Shown: positions 26,138 to 35,200 of the stretch, one piece after another
Position numbering within the stretch: the first letter of the stretch is position 1
Layout: every line of letters starts with the position of its first letter
Source of the DNA: Sphaerisporangium krabiense
GTDB taxonomy: Bacteria; Actinomycetota; Actinomycetes; Streptosporangiales; Streptosporangiaceae
Assembly (NCBI RefSeq): GCF_014200435.1
Contig: NZ_JACHBR010000002.1
Coordinates: forward strand, 1,371,001-1,435,000
Direction of reading: 5' to 3'
Length of the DNA: 64,000 nt
The notes under the pieces: model-generated
Databases searched by the model: none
What the model was told of the DNA's origin: nothing
Seen by the model: only the letters and a program-made list of their open reading frames with translations
Translations under genes and position numbers: made by a program

Positions 26138-26204
26138 TCGCCCTGCTCCTTGTCCTCGTTATCGTGCTGGTCTCGTTGGTCTCGTCGAGCGTGGGCGCCG
26201 CGGT

Positions 26205-27494
26205 TCACCGGCCCTCCTCGCTCCTGCGCCGCGGGCGGCGCGGGGGCGGCTCCTCCGCCTCGGCGCGCCGGCGCCGGACGGGCCGCTTCTCGCCCTCGGC
26301 GCGGCGCCGCCGCGCGGGCGGCTCCTCCTCGGCCACCGAGGACCCGCGCCGCGAGGACCGCCGCTCCTCCTCGTCCTCGCGCTCTCCGCGTCCGCCGCGC
26401 CCCCTGGACTCCGTCGGCTCGCTGTGCTCCTCACGCCGGGACTCCTCGGCCGGACGGCGACGGCGGGCCGGAGGGCCCTCCTCCTCGGCCGGGCGGGACC
26501 TCGGGCCGCGCTCTGCGCGCCTGCCGCCCCAGCCCAGCCGCCGCCGCGCCCGGCCGCGCTCCTCCTCGGGCTCCTCGGCCTCTTCACCCTCTTCTTCTTC
26601 GGCCTCTTCGCCTTCTTCGAGCTCTTCTTCGGGCTCCTCTTCCTCGCCCTCCTCGGCCTCGCGGGCCTCCTCCTCGGGCTCCTCCTCCCGCTCGGCCCGC
26701 TCGCGCTCCTCTTCCTCCTCGCGCACCACGGTGTCGTGGTCCTTGACGACCTCGCCTTCGTGGATCACGCCGCGCCAGCCCTGGACGTCCTCGGGGTCGG
26801 GCAGCACGTGCACCATGATGTGGCGCCGGATGTGCTTGAACTCCAGGCGGACGCGGCGGCCCGGGGCCCGCCACAGGTTGCCGATGTGCTCGATGAGGCC
26901 CTTGGGGTGGTATTCCAGCGACATCAGCACCCGGGTCATGGCCGGGGCGAGCGCGTGGAAGGTCACCGACCCGTCCACGTACCCCTTGGCGCCCTTGGAA
27001 TTCCAGACGATCTTCTCGTCGGGCACCTGCTCGGTGATCGTGGCCTCCCAGGTCCGGCGCGGCAGGAAGACCTGCACCTGCCAGGTGATCTTCTCGTCGC
27101 TGTCCTGGGTGACCTTCTCGATCTTCTTGGTGAAGGACGGCCAGTCGGTGAACTGCGTCCAGACGTTGTAGACGAGGCTGATGGGCGCGCCGATGTCGAC
27201 GCTCTCCACGATGTTGGCGAACTTGAGCTTGCGCTTGCCGAAGCCGAGCTTCCGTTTCAGCCCGCCCCAGGCCATCTTGGCCAGGCCCTTGACGCGCCCG
27301 CCGCCGCCTTCCGCCCCCGCGAGCTGGCCCAGGGTGCGGAAGCCGTCCCCCTCGGCGAAGCTGGTGAGCTGCTTGGTGGTACGTTCCACCCTGCGCCGCA
27401 GCGCCGACAGCGCGAGCTTGCCCGCGACGCCGGCCAGGCCGCGAATCTGCTTCTTCAGCGGGTTCGACAGCCCGCCCTTGCCGTCGTCGGCCAT
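26205..27494 (-). CDS. SRPBCC-domain protein of the gas-vesicle operon with giant Glu/Arg tail
   Basis: 429 residues from ATG 27494, four bases after the upstream stop. Residues about 1-75 are basic and helical; about 80-215 form an SRPBCC/START-like ligand-binding domain (ESVDIGAPISLVYNVWTQFTDWPSFTKKIE, EWEATITEQVPDEKIVWNS, GSVTFHALAP). The rest, over 190 residues, is low complexity: first almost all Glu, then Arg/Glu blocks with repeated PPARRRR. SRPBCC proteins often occur in actinomycete gvp clusters; their role there is unknown. The tail is the most skewed coding sequence in the window. Confidence 0.8.
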   Translation of the reverse strand: MADDGKGGLSNPLKKQIRGLAGVAGKLALSALRRRVERTTKQLTSFAEGDGFRTLGQLAGAEGGGGRVKGLAKMAWGGLKRKLGFGKRKLKFANIVESVDIGAPISLVYNVWTQFTDWPSFTKKIEKVTQDSDEKITWQVQVFLPRRTWEATITEQVPDEKIVWNSKGAKGYVDGSVTFHALAPAMTRVLMSLEYHPKGLIEHIGNLWRAPGRRVRLEFKHIRRHIMVHVLPDPEDVQGWRGVIHEGEVVKDHDTVVREEEEERERAEREEEPEEEAREAEEGEEEEPEEELEEGEEAEEEEGEEAEEPEEERGRARRRLGWGGRRAERGPRSRPAEEEGPPARRRRPAEESRREEHSEPTESRGRGGRGEREDEEERRSSRRGSSVAEEEPPARRRRAEGEKRPVRRRRAEAEEPPPRRPRRRSEEGR

Positions 27495-27498
27495 CCCG

Positions 27499-28230
27499 TC
27501 ACTCCCTCCGGCGGACCGGCCGGGACCGCGGCGGCGCCTGCTCGCGCACCACGCGCCCGCGCGGCGCCGGTTCCTCGTCCTCGTCCTCTTCCGGCTCCTC
27601 CTCCTCGTACTCCCGGTCCTCCTCTTCGTAGGCCCGGTCGGCCTGGCGCCGCGCACGGGAGGGGCCGCGCCGCGGCGGCTCCTCGTACTCCTCTTCTTCC
27701 TCCTCGCCGTAATCGGCGTAGCGGTCCTCGTAGCCCTCTTCCTCTTCCGCTTCCTCGCGGCGCGGGCGCACCCGCTCCCTGGCGCCCCGGAAACCGCTCG
27801 CCGCGCGCTCCCTCAGGCCGGACACGCCGCCGCGCGCCGCCCTGGTGGCTCCGGCCGCGGTCCTGGTGGCCTCCGCCGCCGCCTCGCCGGCGGCCTCCTC
27901 GGCCCCGGCCGCGACGCCCGCCGCGTGCTGCAGTGCCTCTGCGCGCTCCTGCAGTTTGGAACTGAGCGCGGTGACCTGCCGGGACGCGGCGGCCTTGGCC
28001 GCGGCCTTGCCCGCCTCGAACAGCTCGCCCCGGACGCTCTGGAGGATCTTCTCCAGCTCGGGGGAGGCGCTGGCCAGCTTCATCCCCTGTTCCAGCAGGT
28101 TGCCGCGGGCTCCGCCGAGCTTGCCCGTCGCGCCCGCCACCGCCAGGGCGATCGCCAGCTTGAATTTGCGATGCCTGCCGAGGAAGTAGCCGAGGGCGAC
28201 CGCCGCGGCCACCTTGAGTCCGCTTACCAC
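27499..28230 (-). CDS. First gene of the gas-vesicle operon: membrane-anchored helical protein
   Basis: 243 residues, GTG start with GAAGGAGG upstream. An N-terminal hydrophobic stretch (LKVAAAVALGYFLGRHRKFKLAIALAVAG) is followed by Ala-rich helices likely to form a coiled coil (about 50-150) and an acidic, tyrosine-dotted tail of about 90 residues (EEEEEEYEEPPRR and similar). Homologues in actinomycete gvp clusters have no assigned function and are sometimes mislabelled DNA primase. Position and coupling to the SRPBCC gene place it in vesicle assembly or anchoring; I do not give it a gvp letter. Confidence 0.7.
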   Translation of the reverse strand: MVSGLKVAAAVALGYFLGRHRKFKLAIALAVAGATGKLGGARGNLLEQGMKLASASPELEKILQSVRGELFEAGKAAAKAAASRQVTALSSKLQERAEALQHAAGVAAGAEEAAGEAAAEATRTAAGATRAARGGVSGLRERAASGFRGARERVRPRREEAEEEEGYEDRYADYGEEEEEEYEEPPRRGPSRARRQADRAYEEEDREYEEEEPEEDEDEEPAPRGRVVREQAPPRSRPVRRRE

Positions 28231-28271
28231 GACTGCCTCCTTCTCCGGCTGAGGGATCGACGGTTGCTGCC

Positions 28272-28296
28272 CTACCCGCCCACATCAGCACAGAAC
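28272..28296 (-). promoter_or_regulatory. Sigma-B-like promoter of the gas-vesicle operon
   Basis: On the minus strand GTTC (28296-28293), a 15-base spacer and GGGTAG (28277-28272) fit the actinomycete stress sigma pattern GNNT-N14-16-GGGTAY, except for the last base. It lies 42 bases before the GTG of the first gene. This would place vesicles under osmotic or general stress control. Confidence 0.5.
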
Positions 28297-28356
28297 GCGC
28301 TTGACCGGAAAAAATGGACATAGCACGCGGAGAAGATGAAAGTGCTCGCTCCGGCC

Positions 28357-28836
28357 TTACGCCAGCGCGGCGAAGAAGCGCTCCCGCTCGTCCTCAGGCA
28401 GGTGATCGCTGAACAGCACGCCGTCCAGGTGGTCGGCCTCGTGCTGCAGCACCCGGGCCAGCATGCCGAGCGCCCGGACGGTGACCGGCTTGCCGAACAT
28501 GTCACGGCCCTTGGCGACCACCGAGTACGACCGCTCCAGCGGCCACCACACGCCCGGCGCCGACAGGCACGCCTCGTCGGCGACGATCCTGCGCTCGGAC
28601 GCCTCCAGACGAGGGTTCACCAGGTGCCCCGCGCGGCCGTCCAGGTCGAACACGAGCACCCGCAGCGGCACGCCGATCTGCGGCGCGGCCAGCCCCGCGC
28701 GGCCAGCCCCGGCGCGGATGGTCACCTGCAGGGACTTGACCAGCTCACGCAGGGAGCGGTCGAAGGCGGTGACCGGCTCGGCAACGGTGCGCAACACCGG
28801 GTCGGCGAAGAGCCTGATCGGCTGGACGCTGGTCAT
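28357..28836 (-). CDS. def: Peptide deformylase
   Basis: 159 residues; removes the formyl group from nascent proteins using a metal ion. The zinc/iron site HEADH and the metal-ligand Cys in EACLSAPG are present, as is Gln in AAPQIG. Two positions differ from the textbook motifs: RAGLAAPQ for GxGLAAxQ, and EACLS for EGCLS. Both are known in divergent deformylases, so activity is still likely. Start ATG 28836 with GGGAG upstream. The much longer in-frame ORF to 29541 is antisense to hemD and rejected. Confidence 0.88.
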   Translation of the reverse strand: MTSVQPIRLFADPVLRTVAEPVTAFDRSLRELVKSLQVTIRAGAGRAGLAAPQIGVPLRVLVFDLDGRAGHLVNPRLEASERRIVADEACLSAPGVWWPLERSYSVVAKGRDMFGKPVTVRALGMLARVLQHEADHLDGVLFSDHLPEDERERFFAALA

Positions 28837-28976
28837 GCGCGCTCCCGGGGGTGTCGGCGGACGGCTGGACGCCTCCGAGGGATTCCCGGATCGGCGCGAA
28901 CACAATCGTCGCCGAAGATAGGCCGCCCCGGCGCCGTCCGCGAATCGGACGTGGGGCGCCTGGATGTAGCACAGAG

Positions 28977-29003
28977 GTAACAGGAGGGACCCAGCGGCGA
29001 AAC
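28977..29003 (+). promoter_or_regulatory. Possible GlnR-type box before hemD-like gene
   Basis: GTAAC (28977-28981), six bases, GACCC, six bases, GAAAC (28999-29003): elements at 11-base steps resembling the gTnAc-n6-GaAAc pattern of the nitrogen regulator GlnR. It ends 23 bases before the ATG. Confidence 0.3.
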
Positions 29004-29026
29004 GGCCGGAAAGCACCATCGGAACC

Positions 29027-30316
29027 ATGCCGATCTCACACTCCCCGCAGGCGACTGTGATGCCGCCCGCGCGGGCCGCCGACCCCGGCGCCCCGGCCCG
29101 CGTCCCCCGGCCCTCCTCCGCAGGGGCGGCGGACGCGCTCCCGGCCCTCCGCCCGCGGACCGCGCCCGACGCGCTGGCCGGCTTCACCATCGGGGTCACC
29201 GCCGACCGCGGCGGCGAGGAGCTCGCCGCCCTCCTCGAACGCCGGGGCGCCCGCGTCGTGCGCGCCCCCGCCATCCGCCTGGTCCCGCTGCCCGACGACG
29301 CGCCCCTGCTCGCCGCCACCCTCGCCTGCCTGGACGCCCCCGTCCACGACGTCGTCGTCACCACGGGCGCGGGCTTTCGCGGCTGGATGGCGGCCGCCGA
29401 CGGCTGGGGGCTCGGCGCCGAGCTGACCGCCCGCCTCTCCCAGGCCCGCCTGCTGTGCCGCGGGCCCAAGTCCCGCGGCGCCGTGCGCGCCGCCGGGCTC
29501 GCCGAGCACCGGAGCCCGCCCGCCGACTTCCTGGAGGACATCGAACGGTACCTGCTGGATCAGGACCTGCGCGGACGCCGCGTCGTCCTGCAGCCGCCGG
29601 GCGAGCCGCTCGCCGGGCTCGCCGCCGCCCTGCGCGCCGCGGGGGCCACCGTGATCGAGGCCCCGGTCTACCGCTGGACGCCCAGCCGGGACCCCTCGCC
29701 GCTGCACCGCCTCATCGTCAGGACCATCGCGGGCTCGATCGACGCCATCGCCTTCACCAGCGCGCCCGCCGTGCGCGCCACGCTCGACGCCGCCCGCGCC
29801 GGGCACCTGGAGGAGCCGCTGCTCACGGCGCTCGCCGGCTCGGCCGTGGCCGCCTGCGTCGGCCCGGTCACCGCCGCGCCGCTGCGCGCCAGGGGCGTCC
29901 CGGTGGTCCAGCCCGGCACGTCACGGCTCGGCGCGCTCGCCCACGCCCTGGCCGGGCATCTGCCCGAGCACGGCGTCACCCGGCTCACCGCGGGCGCCCA
30001 CCGCCTGGAGATCCGCGGGCACGCCGTCGCCGTCGACGGCGAGCTGCAACCCCTGCCGCCCGCGCCCATGGCCGTGCTCAAACGGCTGGCCGAGCGCCCC
30101 GGGCACGTCGTCAGCCGCGCCGAGCTGCGCGTCGTGCTGCCCGGCGGCCCCGAGCGCGACTCGGCCGAGCACGCGGTCGAGATGGCCGTCACCCGGCTGC
30201 GCCGCGCCCTCGGCCGCGCCGGCATCGTCGAGACCGTGGTCAAGCGCGGCTACCGGCTGGCCTGCGACCGGCGGACGGCCGCAGCGGTCAGGACAGCGCG
30301 GCCGAAGGAGAACTGA
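29027..30316 (+). CDS. Uroporphyrinogen-III synthase fused to a winged-helix DNA-binding domain
   Basis: 429 residues. Residues about 50-315 match HemD-type uroporphyrinogen-III synthase (tetrapyrrole ring closure with D-ring inversion; VVVTTGAGFRGW, AFTSAPAVRATLDAA, ACVGPVTAAPLRARGV). Residues about 325-420 form an OmpR-type winged helix (LPPAPMAVLKRLAERPGHVVSRAELR, HAVEMAVTRLRRALG, VVKRGYRL). This fusion occurs in actinobacteria near nitrate and nitrite genes, and may link sirohaem supply to transcription. A 48-residue Pro/Ala-rich leader precedes the fold. Alternative ATG at 29060. No ribosome site right before 29027. Confidence 0.88.
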   Translation: MPISHSPQATVMPPARAADPGAPARVPRPSSAGAADALPALRPRTAPDALAGFTIGVTADRGGEELAALLERRGARVVRAPAIRLVPLPDDAPLLAATLACLDAPVHDVVVTTGAGFRGWMAAADGWGLGAELTARLSQARLLCRGPKSRGAVRAAGLAEHRSPPADFLEDIERYLLDQDLRGRRVVLQPPGEPLAGLAAALRAAGATVIEAPVYRWTPSRDPSPLHRLIVRTIAGSIDAIAFTSAPAVRATLDAARAGHLEEPLLTALAGSAVAACVGPVTAAPLRARGVPVVQPGTSRLGALAHALAGHLPEHGVTRLTAGAHRLEIRGHAVAVDGELQPLPPAPMAVLKRLAERPGHVVSRAELRVVLPGGPERDSAEHAVEMAVTRLRRALGRAGIVETVVKRGYRLACDRRTAAAVRTARPKEN

Positions 30317-30920
30317 CCGCCTCCAGCCGCAGCTCACGCACGATCTCGGCCGCGCAGTCGTCGCGCGACAGGCCCGAGCCCGCCCCGATGAACGCCTCGT
30401 AGTAGGCGTGGCGGAAGCAGCCCGCGAGCAGCAACCGGGCGCTCGCCTCCGGGGTGACGTCGGGCGCTACCCGGCCGAGGCTCCGCTCCATCGCCAGGTA
30501 CTCGGCCAGCGGGGCGATCTCGGCGGCGGGGCCGAGATCGGTCTCGCGCAGGGCCTCGCGGAAGCGCACGGTCATCGACGGCGAGATGAACGCGGGCATC
30601 GCCGCGGCCTGCACCTCGGCGTAGTAGTCGATGCCCGCCCGCGCCACCGGCAGCAGGTTGTCGTTCACCCGGCCCTTGCCGGCCTTCTGCAGCAGAGCGT
30701 CCAGCGTGCGCAGCCAGACGGGCAGGCGGTCCTGCAGCAGGACCAGGAACAGGTCCACCGCCTGGGCGGGGGTCGCGCCGCGGAGCTGCGGGTACGCGGC
30801 GCCGTCCGGCGGACGCGACGCGTCCCGGACGTCCTGTTTCAGATATGCGGCCATTTCGAGGACGCGTCGCCGCGTCTCCTGTGCCTTCTTGTGCGGGTCA
30901 GGGTATTGAGTCATCGCCAT
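30288..30920 (-). CDS. TetR-like ligand-binding domain protein without DNA-binding helix-turn-helix
   Basis: About 210 residues, all alpha-helical. The C-terminal two-thirds (AVDLFLVLLQDRLPVWLRTLDALL, LLPVARAGIDYYAEVQAAAMPAF, RLLLAGCFRHAYYEAF) resemble TetR C-terminal domains. The N-terminal 55 residues lack a recognisable three-helix HTH, and the upstream DNA in this frame does not supply one. It could be a degraded regulator or a ligand-binding antagonist. The ATG at 30914 is an alternative start. Its 3' end overlaps the convergent hemD-like gene by 29 bases. Confidence 0.5.
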   Translation of the reverse strand: MAMTQYPDPHKKAQETRRRVLEMAAYLKQDVRDASRPPDGAAYPQLRGATPAQAVDLFLVLLQDRLPVWLRTLDALLQKAGKGRVNDNLLPVARAGIDYYAEVQAAAMPAFISPSMTVRFREALRETDLGPAAEIAPLAEYLAMERSLGRVAPDVTPEASARLLLAGCFRHAYYEAFIGAGSGLSRDDCAAEIVRELRLEAVSSPSAALS

Positions 30921-31193
30921 GGGGATCCCAGGGTGCGCAGTATGTAAAGGTTCAGCACGCGGGTGGCGTTGAGGCCGGGGGTGCGCGGAGCCGGAGGCTG
31001 TCTCCGTTGTCGAATCGTCGCCGCGTGTGAGGTGCCGCCCGGACGTGCGGGTGCGGAACGACGCAGCGGCCAATTATTACCCGAGATCGGCGGCGCGCGC
31101 CGAGATTAACGAGAACTTCACGCGCCGCGGGCCGTCACAGCGCGTCACCGAGCCGCCCGTCCCGCGGCGCGGACGGGGGCGTTCCAGGGCCGC

Positions 31194-32048
31194 TCAGCCG
31201 TCGCTGTCGCGGTCGCGCCGGCGCAGGTAACGCTCGAACTCCGCCGCGATGGCGTCGCCGCTGGCCTCCGGCAGGTCGGCGGCGTCCTTGCGCTCCTCCA
31301 GCTCGCGGACGTACTCGGCCACCTCGGAGTCCTGCGCGGCCAGCTCGTCCACCCCGTGCTCCCACGCCCGGGCCTCCTCGGGCAGGTCGCCGAGCGGCAT
31401 GGGGATCTCCAGGATCTCCTCCATGCGGCTCAGCAGCGCGAGCGTGGCCTTCGGGTTCGGAGGCTGGGCCACGTAGTGCGGCACCGACGCCCACAGCGAG
31501 ATCGTCTTGGTGCCCGCCGCGCCCAGGGAGTGCTGCAGGACCCCGACGATGCCCGTCGGGCCCTCGTACCGGGTGAGCTCAAGGTTCAGGGCGCGGGCCA
31601 GGCCCGGATCGCTCACGCTGCCCACGATGGGCACGGGCCGCGTGTGCGGGGAGTCGTTCAGCAGCGCGCCGAGCAGCACCGCCGTCTCCACGCCCAGCTC
31701 CAGGGAGATGCCGACGATCTCCGAGCAGAAGGTGCGCCAGCGCATGTTCGGCTCGATGCCGCGCAGCAGCACGACGTCACGCTCGCTGCCCGGGGGCCGC
31801 GCCACCAGCAGGCGCGTCGTCGGCCACACGATCGAACGGGCGACGCCGTCGCCGAGCTCGACGACGGGGCGGGTCACCTGGAAGTCGTAGTAGTCCTCGG
31901 GGTCGAGCTCGACCAGAGGGGTGGCCTTCCACGCCGTCTCAAGATGCGCGAGAGCGCCGCTCGACGCCTCGCCCGCGTCGTTCCAGCCTTCGAACGCGGC
32001 GATCAGCACCGGGTCGACGAGCTCGGGAAGCCCTTCGAGCTCGATCAC
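31194..32048 (-). CDS. PAC2 family protein
   Basis: 284 residues with the PAC2 fold of the proteasome-assembling chaperone 2: VLIAAFEGWNDAGEASSGAL, DYYDFQVTRPVVEL, LLGALLNDSPHTRPVPIVGSVSD, and HYVAQPPNPKATLALL. In eukaryotes PAC2 helps assemble the 20S proteasome; in actinobacteria the family is found in proteasome-bearing genomes, and its role is inferred. GTG start preceded by AGGAGG. C-terminal 70 residues are charged and helical. Confidence 0.9.
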   Translation of the reverse strand: MIELEGLPELVDPVLIAAFEGWNDAGEASSGALAHLETAWKATPLVELDPEDYYDFQVTRPVVELGDGVARSIVWPTTRLLVARPPGSERDVVLLRGIEPNMRWRTFCSEIVGISLELGVETAVLLGALLNDSPHTRPVPIVGSVSDPGLARALNLELTRYEGPTGIVGVLQHSLGAAGTKTISLWASVPHYVAQPPNPKATLALLSRMEEILEIPMPLGDLPEEARAWEHGVDELAAQDSEVAEYVRELEERKDAADLPEASGDAIAAEFERYLRRRDRDSDG

Positions 32049-32243
32049 GCGCCGCCTCCTCCTGGCCTGGCTGAGGGCGTTCGCGGGATGAATCGCCCCC
32101 TCGGCCGCCGGCGGCGGCCTTATGCCTAACCAAGCCTATTCGTTGAGGGGCGGTCAGTGTCACCGAGAGGGGGATAGCCGTACGCGAGACCGTCCGAATT
32201 GGACGCCGCGCATCGGCGCCGGGTTTCGTTTTCCCCTGGCCGC

Positions 32244-32249
32244 TAGGCT
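32244..32249 (+). promoter_or_regulatory. Leaderless promoter of metH
   Basis: TAGGCT with exactly seven bases to the metH ATG and no ribosome site. No cobalamin riboswitch is visible in the 200 bases upstream. Confidence 0.5.
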
Positions 32250-32256
32250 TGGGCGC

Positions 32257-35200
32257 ATGAACCGTGAAGCCTCCTCTTTCAGGCGTGAGCTCTCCCAGCG
32301 CGTCCTGGTGGCCGATGGTGCGATGGGCACCATGTTGCAGGCCTATGACCCCTCGCTGGATGACTTCGATGGTCATGAGGGGTGTAACGAGGTGTTGAAC
32401 GTCACGCGTCCGGACATCGTGCGCGGGGTGCATGAGGCCTACTTCGCGGTGGGTGTGGATTGCGTGGAGACCAATACCTTCGGGGCGAATCTGGCGGCGC
32501 TGGGGGAGTACGGCATCGCCGATCGGGTGTTCGAGCTGTCGCGGGCCGGGGCGGCGCTGGCGCGGGAGGCGGCGGATGGGTTCGCTTCGGTGGAGCGGCC
32601 GCGGTTCGTGCTCGGGTCGATGGGGCCGGGGACCAAGCTGCCGACGCTGGGGCATGTGGCGTTCGAGGCGTTGCGGGATGCTTATGAGGCGAACGCGGCG
32701 GGGTTGATCGCGGGTGGGGCTGATGCGTTGATCGTGGAGACGTGTCAGGATTTGTTGCAGGTCAAGGCGGCGGTGGTGGGGGCGCGGCGGGCGATCGAGG
32801 CGGCGGGGCGTGATGTGCCGGTGATCGCGCAGGTGACGATCGAGACCAACGGGGCGATGCTGCTGGGGTCGGAGATCGGGGCGGCGCTTTCGGCGATCGA
32901 GCCGCTGGGTGTGGATGTGCTGGGGTTGAACTGCGCGACCGGTCCGGCCGAGATGAGCGAGCATCTGCGGTATCTGGCCCGGCATGCCCGGCTGCCGCTC
33001 TCCTGCATGCCCAATGCGGGGTTGCCGGAGCTGACCGCCGATGGGGCGCGGTATCCGCTGTCGCCGGAGGAGCTGGCGGCGGCGCATGTGCAGTTCACCG
33101 CCGAGTACGGTCTGGGCCTGGTCGGCGGCTGCTGCGGCACCACCCCGGAGCATCTGCGCCAGGTGGTGGAGGCGGTCGGCGGCCATGAGCCGGTGGAGCG
33201 CCGCCCGCGGCCGGAGCCGGGGGCGTCGTCGTTGTACCAGCATGTGCCGTTCCGGCAGGACACCTCGTATCTGGCGATCGGGGAGCGCACCAACGCCAAC
33301 GGCTCCAAGGCGTTCCGTGAGGCGATGCTGGCGGAGAACTGGGACGAGTGCGTGGAGATCGCCCGGGGCCAGGTGCGTGACGGGGCGCACATGCTGGATC
33401 TGTGTGTGGATTATGTCGGCCGGGATGGTGTGGCCGATATGCGGGAGTTGGCGTTCCGGTTCGCCACGGCCTCGACGTTGCCGATCGTTCTGGACTCCAC
33501 CGAGCCGGCGGTGTTGCGGGCCGGGCTGGAGATGCTGGGCGGGCGGGCGATCATCAACTCGGTGAACTACGAGGACGGCGACGGCCCCGATTCCCGGTTC
33601 ACCAAGATCATGGGGCTGGTCAAGGAGCACGGCGCGGCCGTGGTCGCGCTGACCATCGATGAGGAGGGTCAGGCGCGCACCGCGGACTGGAAGGTGCGGG
33701 TGGCCTCCCGCCTGATCGAGGACCTGACCACCAATTGGGGAATGCGGGTCGAGGACATCATCATCGACTGCCTGACCTTCCCGATCGCCACCGGCCAGGA
33801 GGAGACCCGCCGGGACGGTCTGGAGACGATCGAGGCGATCCGGGAGATCAAGCGCCGCTACCCGCAGGTGCAGACCACCCTGGGGTTGTCGAACATCTCC
33901 TTCGGGCTCAACCCGGCCGCCCGCATCGTGCTGAACTCGGTGTTCTTGAACGAGTGCGTGAACGCGGGGCTGGATTCGGCGATCGTGCACGCCTCCAAGA
34001 TCGTGCCGATGGCGCGCATTCCCGACGAGCAGCGCCAGGTGGCGTTGGACATGGTCTATGACCGGCGGCGTGAGGATTACGACCCGCTGGCGGTGTTCAT
34101 GCAGTTGTTCGAGGGGGTGGACGCGGCGGCGATGCGCGCCGACCGGGCCGCCGAACTGGCGGCGATGCCGCTGGCCGAGCGGCTGAAGGCGCGCATCGTG
34201 GACGGGGAGCGCAAGGGCCTGGAGGCCGATCTGGATGAGGCGCTTGTCACCCGTCCCGCCCTGGAGATCATCAACGAGGTGTTGCTGGAGGGCATGAAGA
34301 CGGTCGGGGAGCTGTTCGGCTCGGGCCAGATGCAGTTGCCGTTCGTGTTGCAGTCGGCCGAGGTGATGAAGGCCGCGGTGGCGTATCTGGAGCCGCACAT
34401 GGACCGGGTGGAGGGCCAGTCCAAGGGCCGGATCGTTTTGGCCACCGTCAAGGGCGACGTGCACGACATCGGCAAGAACCTGGTGGACATCATCTTGTCC
34501 AACAACGGCTATGAGGTCATCAACCTGGGCATCAAGCAGCCGGTGTCGGCCATCTTGGAGGCCGCGGTGGAAAAGGACGCCGATGTGATCGGCATGTCCG
34601 GGCTGCTGGTCAAATCCACCGTCATCATGAAGGAGAACCTGCAGGAGATGAACTCCCGCGGCATCTCCACCCGCTTCCCGGTCCTGCTGGGCGGCGCCGC
34701 GCTGACCCGGGCGTTCGTGGAACAGGACCTGGCCGACACCTTCCAAGGCCAGGTCCGTTACGCCCGGGACGCCTTTGAGGGGCTGCGGCTGATGGACGCC
34801 TTCATGGCCGTCAAACGCGGCACCCCCGGCGCCGCGCTGCCGCCGCTGCGTGAACGCCGCGTCAAGACCGGCGCCACCCTGGTCCGTACCCCTGAGCAGG
34901 AGCTGCCCGCCCGCTCCGATGTCGCCGCCGACAACCCGGTGCCTGCCGCGCCGTTCTTGGGGGACCGGGTGGTCAAGGGCATCCCGCTGGCCGACTACGC
35001 CGCGTTCCTGGACGAGCGGGCCACCTTCATGGGCCAGTGGGGCCTCAAACCCGCCCGCGGCGGCAGCGGCCAGGGCGGTTCGGGGCCCTCCTATGAGGAG
35101 CTGGTGGAGACCGAGGGCCGGCCGCGGTTGCGGATGTGGCTGGAGCGGCTGCAGACCGAGAACCTGCTGCAGGCCGCGGTGGTCTACGGCTACTTCCCGT

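Noticed and set aside
22308-28230. Phage-tail-like or secretion nanomachine
   Set aside because: All recognisable genes are gas-vesicle families; no sheath, baseplate or spike genes.
32050-32256. Cobalamin riboswitch before metH
   Set aside because: No B12-box-like conserved sequence is visible and the promoter places transcription at the start codon.
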